A DNA stretch of 64,000 bases from Methylobacterium sp. (GTDB lineage Bacteria; Pseudomonadota; Alphaproteobacteria; Rhizobiales; Beijerinckiaceae), in the NCBI GenBank assembly GCA_020253445.1, contig JADCBP010000005.1, forward strand, positions 496,001-560,000, in the 5' to 3' direction. Positions within the stretch are counted from its first letter, which is position 1. Every line of letters starts with the position of its first letter. The position numbers and the translations under genes are program-made. Shown here one piece after another: positions 57,745 through 64,000 of the stretch. Below the pieces are notes generated by a model that searched no databases, had not been told where the DNA came from, and was given only the letters and a program-made list of their open reading frames with translations.

Positions 57745-58686
57745 TTACTGGATGAAGCGCGTATCCGCGAGCTTCGTGATATCCGGAACCGACTTGATGA
57801 TGCCGAGTTCCAGCAGCAGTTCGGCCGCTTCCTTCGAGAATTCCGCATGCGGGCCGGCGAAGAACGCCTTGTTCGCGGCCCTATCCTGCCAGCGCAGATA
57901 CTTCGCGCTATCCGCGAATTGCTGCGCGGTCTGGCGCACATCGGCACCCATGATGGTGAAGGCCTTTTCCTGCTCCTTCGCGATCATCTCGAGGGCCTCG
58001 AAATAGCTGTCCACGAGGGCTCTCACGGCCTTCTCGTTCTCCGCGATGAATTTCGGCGTGCAGCCGAAGGTGTCCATCACCATCGGGTAATCGAGCGTGG
58101 TCGCGATGATCTTTCCGGCCTGTGGCGCGTTCCGCACCGCCGAGAGGAAGGGCTCATAGGTCATGGCGACATCATTCTGCCCGGCGATGAAGGCCTGCGC
58201 GGCTGGTCCGGGCTCCATGTTGACGACCGTGACGTCCTTCACCGAAAGCCCGTTCTTCTTCAGGAACCAGGCGAGAGTGAAATAGGGCGCGGTGCCGGGC
58301 GCGGAAGCCGCGACTGTCTTTCCCTTGATCTCCTTGATCGAATTGATGTTGTTGCGCACGGCCATGCCATCCGCGCCATAGCTCTTGTCAAGCTGGAACA
58401 GTTGTGTCGTCGCCACGCCATTGGCGTTCCAGACAATCCAGGTCTCCACGGTGGTTGCCGCGCACTGGATGTCGCCCGAGGCAATGGCCAGATGACGCGA
58501 GGCCTGCGGGATCTTCTTGATGGTCACGTCGAGGCCGTTCCTGGCGAAGATGCCGGCCTCCTTCGCGAGCGTGAGCGGAGCGAACCCGGTCCAGCCGGAG
58601 ATGCCGATCGAAACCTTGGTCTGGGCCGAAGCCGGAGCCGCGAGCCCGGCGGCGAGGAGGAGGGCGGCAAGGCGAAGCTTGTTCAT
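57745..58686 (-). CDS. NitT/TauT-family ABC transporter substrate-binding protein (NMT1-like)
   Basis: MNKLRLAALLLAAGLAAPASAQTKVSIGISGWTGFAPLTLAKEAGIFARNGLDVTIKKIPQASRHLAIASGDIQCAATTVETWIVWNANG. Confidence 0.92.
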   Translation of the reverse strand: MNKLRLAALLLAAGLAAPASAQTKVSIGISGWTGFAPLTLAKEAGIFARNGLDVTIKKIPQASRHLAIASGDIQCAATTVETWIVWNANGVATTQLFQLDKSYGADGMAVRNNINSIKEIKGKTVAASAPGTAPYFTLAWFLKKNGLSVKDVTVVNMEPGPAAQAFIAGQNDVAMTYEPFLSAVRNAPQAGKIIATTLDYPMVMDTFGCTPKFIAENEKAVRALVDSYFEALEMIAKEQEKAFTIMGADVRQTAQQFADSAKYLRWQDRAANKAFFAGPHAEFSKEAAELLLELGIIKSVPDITKLADTRFIQ

Positions 58687-58745
58687 GACGGTCTCCCTGA
58701 TGCTGATCTGCATTCTGGCGCGAAATGAAGCATTCCGGTTTTTTA

Positions 58746-58760
58746 TTGTCTAGACATAAT
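58746..58760 (-). promoter_or_regulatory. Candidate HutC operator (minus strand ATTATGTCTAGACAA), perfect TGTCTAGACA core
   Basis: 60 bp upstream of the ABC binding-protein start; 14/15 match to 49583-49597 in the same relative orientation. Confidence 0.6.
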
Positions 58761-58830
58761 TTCCCAGTGCAGGGGAATGCGAGTGCAGGAGAATGCGTCT
58801 GGCCGGCTTGACCGGCCGTTCTTGATGCTC

Positions 58831-59697
58831 TCAGGCCAGCCCCTCCGAGACGAGATCGAGAAAGCTCCGGACCATGGCGACGCGCTCGCGGGCGGCGAGG
58901 CAGGCCACGTATTCCGCGACATCGAGGGGCACATCCGCAATCGCCATGGCGCGAAAACTGTCACCCTGGGGCATTTCGCTCTCGAACACGATGCCGAGGC
59001 CGAACCCCGCCGCCACGGCCTCTCGCACGCTCTCGCGACCCTCGACCTCGATCAGCATGCCTGGCGTGATGCCGCGCTCGGCCAGCGCGGTCTCGAACAC
59101 CTCGCGTGTCACCGAGCCGCGTTCGCGGATCACCAGATCCTCGCCCGCGAGTTCCGAGAGAGGCACCGTCCGTCGATGCGCCAGCCGATGCCCCGTCGGC
59201 GCAAAGAGCACCACGCGGTCGCGCCGCAAGAGCCGGATCGCGAAACGCGGATCGGAACTCGGGCGCGCGGTGATCGCGATATCCGCGCGATAATCCAGGA
59301 GGTCATCGAGCACCGTGGAGGAGTTGCCGATTCTCAGGCTGAAGGTCAGGCCCGAGGCCCTCTCGCGCATCCGAGCCAGCAGCGGCATCGCGTGGGTCGC
59401 ACTGTCCGCCGCGATTCTCAGATGGCCCTGCCGCACGGTGCGCACGCCTTCGAGCAGGGCCTTCGCCTCGTCCTCCGCTGCAAAGAGGCGCGTGGTGATG
59501 TCGAGCAGTTTCTGCCCCAAAGGCGTCAAGGCCACGCCGCGCCCCTTGCGATCGAAAAGTGCTGCGTCGTGCCTTTCTTCCAGCAGGCGCACCTGGCTCG
59601 AGAGGGTCGGCTGACTGATGCCGGCCGCCTCCGCAGCGCGGGTGAAGCTGCCCGCGCGTGCCACGGCATGAAAGGCACGGAGTCCGGAAATCGACAT
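58831..59697 (-). CDS. LysR family transcriptional regulator (divergent from phnWAY)
   Basis: MSISGLRAFHAVARAGSFTRAAEAAGISQPTLSSQVRLLEERHDAALFDRKGRGVALTPLGQKL. Confidence 0.93.
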   Translation of the reverse strand: MSISGLRAFHAVARAGSFTRAAEAAGISQPTLSSQVRLLEERHDAALFDRKGRGVALTPLGQKLLDITTRLFAAEDEAKALLEGVRTVRQGHLRIAADSATHAMPLLARMRERASGLTFSLRIGNSSTVLDDLLDYRADIAITARPSSDPRFAIRLLRRDRVVLFAPTGHRLAHRRTVPLSELAGEDLVIRERGSVTREVFETALAERGITPGMLIEVEGRESVREAVAAGFGLGIVFESEMPQGDSFRAMAIADVPLDVAEYVACLAARERVAMVRSFLDLVSEGLA

Positions 59698-59811
59698 GAT
59701 GCACCTTCAAAGAAAATATCGAAAAAATCTATGACTGTCATCCAAAACACATATTGGACGAATAGAAGAAAGCTCGGCTAGCTTGCCTGCAATGCTTGCC
59801 CGGAGCCTTCC

Positions 59812-60957
59812 ATGCCTGCTTCCCGCCTGAACCGCGCCGCCTCCGAAACCGGCGATCCCCTGCTGCTTACCCCCGGCCCTCTGACCACCGCGAAAAGCGT
59901 GAAGGAGGTGATGGTTCATGATTGGGGAAGCCGCGACGCGACCTTCCTCAAGATCAACCGCGAGGTTCTCGAGCGACTGCCGGAGATCGTGAACGGCACG
60001 AGGAATTTCGTCACGGTGCCGGTGCAGGGCTCGGGTACCTTCGCCGTGGAGGCGATGCTCACGAGCCTCGTGCCGCCGAAGGGCCGCGTGCTCGTGCTGA
60101 TCAATGGCGCCTATGGTCATCGCGCCAAGCGCATCCTCGACATCGCGAAGCGGAAATCGGTGGTCTACGAGACGCCGGAAGATACCCCGCCGGACCTCAA
60201 GAAGATCGAGGGCATCCTCAAGCGCTCAAAGAGCATCACCCACATCTTCACGGTGCATTGCGAGACGACGAGCGGCATCCTGAATCCGGTCCACGAGATC
60301 GGCGCGCTGGCGAAGAAGTATGGCAAGACCTACCTCATCGATTCCATGAGCGCTTTCGGCGCCTTGCCGCTGGATGCGGAAAAGGCCCATGCGGATGCGA
60401 TTGCGGCATCCTCCAACAAGTGCATCGAGGGCGTGCCGGGCCTCGGCTTCGTGCTCTGCCGGAAATCGACCCTCGCGGGGGCCAAGGGCAATGCCACGAC
60501 CCTCGTGCTCGACCTCTATGATCAGGCCGCGAATTTCGAAAGGACCGGGCAGTATCGCTTCACGCCGCCGATCCATGTGATCGTTTCCTTTCATCAGGCG
60601 CTGATGGAATTCTTTGCGGAAGGCGGCCAGCCGGGACGCGGCGGACGCTATTCCCGCAATGGTAAGGTGCTGATCGACGGCATGCGCAAGCTTGGTTTCC
60701 GCACGCTGCTGCCCGATTCGCTTCAGGCGCCGATCATCGTCACGTTCCACATGCCGAAAGACCCCAAATTCGTGTTCCAGACCTTCTATGACGCGCTCAA
60801 GGACCGGGGCTACGTGATCTATCCGGGCAAGCTCACGGTGGCGGATTCCTTCCGCATCGGCTGCATTGGCCGGCTCTACGAGAAGGATATGGAAGGCGCG
60901 GTTTCCGCCGTTTGTGATGTGCTCGCCGAGATGGGCGTGCCGGTTCCGGTGAAGTGA
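59812..60957 (+). CDS. phnW: 2-aminoethylphosphonate--pyruvate transaminase
   Basis: PLLLTPGPLTTAKSVKEVMVHDWGSRDATFLKINREVLERLPEIVNGTRNFVTVPVQGSGTFAVEAMLTSLVPPKGRVLVLINGAYGHRAKRI...ASSNKCIEGVPGLGFVLCRKSTL. Confidence 0.95.
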   Translation: MPASRLNRAASETGDPLLLTPGPLTTAKSVKEVMVHDWGSRDATFLKINREVLERLPEIVNGTRNFVTVPVQGSGTFAVEAMLTSLVPPKGRVLVLINGAYGHRAKRILDIAKRKSVVYETPEDTPPDLKKIEGILKRSKSITHIFTVHCETTSGILNPVHEIGALAKKYGKTYLIDSMSAFGALPLDAEKAHADAIAASSNKCIEGVPGLGFVLCRKSTLAGAKGNATTLVLDLYDQAANFERTGQYRFTPPIHVIVSFHQALMEFFAEGGQPGRGGRYSRNGKVLIDGMRKLGFRTLLPDSLQAPIIVTFHMPKDPKFVFQTFYDALKDRGYVIYPGKLTVADSFRIGCIGRLYEKDMEGAVSAVCDVLAEMGVPVPVK

Positions 60958-60961
60958 GGGG

Positions 60962-62200
60962 ATGATGGCAGCAGTTTCCGTCAATGGCCGTGACTATGCC
61001 GCTCCGAAAAATCCCACGGTCGTCATCTGCATCGATGGCTCCGAGCCGGGCTATATCGAGAAGGCGATCGAGGCCGGCGTCGCCCCGAATTTCGCGCGGA
61101 TGATGCGCGAGGGTTCGAGCATGATCGCCGAATGCGTGATCCCCTCGTTCACGAACCCCAACAATCTCTCGATCATCACGGGCCGCCCTCCGGAAGTGCA
61201 TGGCATCGCGGGCAATTTCTTCTACGATCCCGCGACCGGCACCGAAGTGATGATGAACGACCCCTCCTTCCTGCGGGTGCCGACGATTCTTGCCGGCGTG
61301 CAGCAGGCCGGCTTCAAGGTCGCGATGGTGACGGCGAAGGACAAGCTGCGGCTCCTGCTCTCGAAAGGGCTCGATTATTCGAGGGGCACGGCCATCGCGT
61401 TCTCCTCGGAAAAGGCGGAGAAGGCCAACAAGGGCGAGAACGGCATCGAGAAGGTCTGTGATTTCGTTGGCATGGGCGTGCCGGATGTCTATTCGGCGAG
61501 CCTTTCGGAGTTTGTCTTCGCGGCGGGCGTGAAGCTGGCCGAGACATTCAAGCCCGACCTCATGTATCTCTCGACGACCGACTACATCCAGCACAAGGCA
61601 GCCCCAGGCACGAAAATCGCCAATGATTTCTATGCGATGATCGATCGTTATCTTGGCCTGCTCGACGCTCTGGGATGGACGATCCTCGCGACCGCCGATC
61701 ATGGCATGAACGACAAGCACCTCGCGGATAAATCGCCCAGCGTGGTCTATCTCGAGCCGCTGTTCGAAAGCTGGCTGGGCAAGGGCAGGGCGCGTGTCAT
61801 CCTGCCGATCACCGATCCTTATGTGGTCCATCACGGCGCGTTGGGCTCGTTCGCGACGGTCTATCTCCCGGAAGGCGCGGATCGCGCGGCGCTGATTGCC
61901 CGGCTGAAGCTCATTTCGGGCGTGCAGGTGGCCATGACGCGTGAGGCGGCTTGCGCCGAGTTCGAATTGCCGCCCGATCGCCTCGGCGATCTCGTGGTGA
62001 TCTCGACACGCCATGTCACGCTCGGCACGGCGCCGGAGAAGCACGATCTTTCGGGCCTGACCGAGCCGTTGCGCAGCCATGGCGGCCTGACCGAGCAGCG
62101 AGTCCCGATGATCTCGAACCGGAAGCTCAAGATTCCCGCAGGGCATCGCCTGCGCAGTTTTGATGCCTTCTGGGTCGCGCTCAACTGCGTGGAGGCCTGA
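60962..62200 (+). CDS. phnA: Phosphonoacetate hydrolase
   Basis: VVICIDGSEPGYIEKAIEAGVAPNFARMMREGSSMIAECVIPSFTNPNNLSIITGRPPEVHGIAGNFFYDPATGTEVMMNDPSFLRVPTI; alkaline phosphatase superfamily, between phnW and phnY. Confidence 0.94.
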   Translation: MMAAVSVNGRDYAAPKNPTVVICIDGSEPGYIEKAIEAGVAPNFARMMREGSSMIAECVIPSFTNPNNLSIITGRPPEVHGIAGNFFYDPATGTEVMMNDPSFLRVPTILAGVQQAGFKVAMVTAKDKLRLLLSKGLDYSRGTAIAFSSEKAEKANKGENGIEKVCDFVGMGVPDVYSASLSEFVFAAGVKLAETFKPDLMYLSTTDYIQHKAAPGTKIANDFYAMIDRYLGLLDALGWTILATADHGMNDKHLADKSPSVVYLEPLFESWLGKGRARVILPITDPYVVHHGALGSFATVYLPEGADRAALIARLKLISGVQVAMTREAACAEFELPPDRLGDLVVISTRHVTLGTAPEKHDLSGLTEPLRSHGGLTEQRVPMISNRKLKIPAGHRLRSFDAFWVALNCVEA

Positions 62201-62203
62201 GAC

Positions 62204-63655
62204 ATGCCGATCCTGCCGAAACTGCCGGCGCGCAAGGAAGCCATGCGCATCGCGGGCAAGCTCGTCTCCACCGATGACGTGATCGAGGTGAAGAACCCCT
62301 TTGATGGCTCACTCGTCGGCAGCGTGCCGATGGCGCGGCCCGAGCATGTGCGCGAGGCCTTCCGGAAGGCGAAGGATTTCAAGCCGAAGCTTTCGCGCTA
62401 CGAGCGCCAGCAGATCCTGCAGAAAACCGCGCAATTGCTGGCTGACCGGCGAGAGGAATTCGCGCGGCTCATTTCGGCGGAATCGGGCCTTTGCTGGAAG
62501 GATGCGATCTACGAATCCACCCGCGCCTATGATGTCTGGTCCTTCGCGGGCCAGCTCGCCATCAAGGATGATGGCGAGCAATTCTCCTGCGACATCTCCC
62601 CCAACGGCAAGGCGCGGAAGATCTTCACCACCCGCGTGCCGCTGCTGGGCGTGATTTCGGCCATCACCCCGTTCAACCATCCGCTGAACATGGTCAGCCA
62701 CAAGCTCGCCCCGGCGATCGCCACCAATAATCGCCTCGTGCTGAAGCCGACCGAACTCACCCCGCTTACGGCGCTGGCGCTGGCGGATGTGCTCTATGAG
62801 GCCGGCCTGCCGCCGGAAATGCTCTCGGTCGTCACCGGCAATCCGCGCACGATGGGCGACGCGATGATCACCGATCCGGCGGCGGATCTCATCACCTTCA
62901 CCGGTTCGGTGCGCGTCGGCAAATACATCGCGGAGAAGGCGGGCTATCGGCGCATCGTGCTCGAACTTGGTGGAAATGACCCGCTGATCATCATGGAGGA
63001 TGCCGACCTCGACAAGGCCGCAGAGCTGGCGGTGCAGGGTGCCACGAAGAATTCCGGCCAGCGCTGCACGGCCGTGAAGCGCATTCTCTGTGTGGAAAGC
63101 GTCGCCGATGAATTCGTGAAACGCGTCGTCGAGAAGGCATCGAGGTTGAAATGCGGCAACCCCGCCGATACCGAGGTCGATCTCGGCACGGTGATCAACG
63201 AGGGTGCCGCGAAACTCTTCGAAGCGCGGGTGAAGGATGCCGAAAGCCAGGGTGCGGAGGTGCTCTATGGCCACCCGCGCGAGGGCGCGCTGTTTCCCCC
63301 GACCGTGGTGGACAAGGTGCCCTTCATGGCCGAACTCGTGCACGAGGAGACCTTCGGCCCGGTCATCCCGATCATCCGCGTGCCGGACAACATGGATGAG
63401 ATCATCCGCATCTCGAATTCCACAGCCTATGGCCTATCTTCCGGCCTGTGCACGAACCGCATCGATTACATCCAGCGCTTCATCGCGGAACTTGATGTCG
63501 GCACGGTCAATGTCTGGGAGGTGCCGGGCTATCGCATCGAGATGAGTCCGTTCGGCGGCATCAAGGATTCTGGCCTCGGCTACAAGGAGGGCGTGTGGGA
63601 AGCGATGAAGAGCTTCACCAATGTTCGCACCTGGTCGATGCCCTGGAGCGCATGA
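62204..63655 (+). CDS. phnY: Phosphonoacetaldehyde dehydrogenase
   Basis: Aldehyde dehydrogenase family; [42 protein letters not shown]...[43 protein letters not shown]. Confidence 0.94.
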   Translation: MPILPKLPARKEAMRIAGKLVSTDDVIEVKNPFDGSLVGSVPMARPEHVREAFRKAKDFKPKLSRYERQQILQKTAQLLADRREEFARLISAESGLCWKDAIYESTRAYDVWSFAGQLAIKDDGEQFSCDISPNGKARKIFTTRVPLLGVISAITPFNHPLNMVSHKLAPAIATNNRLVLKPTELTPLTALALADVLYEAGLPPEMLSVVTGNPRTMGDAMITDPAADLITFTGSVRVGKYIAEKAGYRRIVLELGGNDPLIIMEDADLDKAAELAVQGATKNSGQRCTAVKRILCVESVADEFVKRVVEKASRLKCGNPADTEVDLGTVINEGAAKLFEARVKDAESQGAEVLYGHPREGALFPPTVVDKVPFMAELVHEETFGPVIPIIRVPDNMDEIIRISNSTAYGLSSGLCTNRIDYIQRFIAELDVGTVNVWEVPGYRIEMSPFGGIKDSGLGYKEGVWEAMKSFTNVRTWSMPWSA

Positions 63656-63775
63656 GAAGCCTGAATAACCAGGCGCAGATACCGTTTCGGCTTGTCATGG
63701 AACGGTCTTTGCGCTGCAATGAACAACGGAGCCCGAGGAGCGGGGAGCGCTCTTCAAGAGGACAGGGAGAATACA

Positions 63776-64000
63776 ATGAAACAGGGTTGGCTGGCCGGCG
63801 TGGCGATGGGCCTCGTTCTGGCCATGGGATGGAGCAGCGCGGCAGACGCGCAGGGTCGCACCCGTGTGACGGTTTATACGGCGTTGGAGAACGACCAGCT
63901 CCAGCCGTTCAAGCAGGCGATCGAGGCCGATGTGCCGGATGTGGAAATTTCCTGGGTGCGTGACTCCACCGGCGTGATCACCTCGCGCTTCCTCGCCGAG
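63776..64000 (+). CDS. 2-aminoethylphosphonate ABC transporter substrate-binding protein (partial, runs off right edge)
   Basis: Manual translation: MKQGWLAGVAMGLVLAMGWSSAADAQGRTRVTVYTALENDQLQPFKQAIEADVPDVEISWVRDSTGVITSRFLAE; PhnS2-like, follows phnWAY. Confidence 0.85.
   Translation, partial: MKQGWLAGVAMGLVLAMGWSSAADAQGRTRVTVYTALENDQLQPFKQAIEADVPDVEISWVRDSTGVITSRFLAE

Noticed and set aside
57745-58686. NMT1/THI5-like binding protein as a third thiamine-precursor transporter
   Set aside because: No TPP riboswitch upstream; the HutC-like operator and hut linkage favour histidine-pathway substrates.
1-64000. tRNA or rRNA genes
   Set aside because: Scanned by eye for T-loop and CCA-stem patterns and found no convincing candidate; an actual tRNAscan-SE run would be needed to exclude them.

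Overview
64 kb of high-GC alphaproteobacterial chromosome (probably Hyphomicrobiales), densely packed with operons. In order: tct transporter (partial) with a MarR regulator; tandem glycine riboswitch upstream of a DadA-like oxidase; a gene-transfer-agent (GTA)-type spike-base gene; ugd; NhaD and Kef antiporters; glcDEF; cytochrome c; CoxG; Hsp20/DUF1150; infC-rpmI-rplT-pheS; TPP riboswitch with thiMED and an orphan TRAP binding protein; tungstate-type ABC locus; MacAB-like exporter; galU/pgm/manC/gmd/fcl with an embedded GTA-type spike adhesin; polyamine-type ABC operon; second TPP riboswitch with an orphan ABC binding protein; pcs; complete hut cluster; a hut-linked NitT/TauT-type ABC operon containing a Mug glycosylase; and a phnWAY phosphonate operon running off the right edge. 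Best leads: (i) four 32-bp tandem repeats that form a chain of ATGA-coupled 11-codon mini-ORFs between an ABC permease and its ATPase; (ii) two TPP riboswitches, each upstream of a solute-binding protein with no transporter partner here, one of them a paralog of the aminoethylphosphonate-binding PhnS at the right edge; (iii) GTA-like spike genes split about 34 kb apart, with the adhesin inside the GDP-mannose/GDP-fucose locus; (iv) a shared ATTATGTMTAGACAA motif upstream of both hut and the ABC/Mug operon. All calls were made by eye from sequence and the ORF track; no database search was run.
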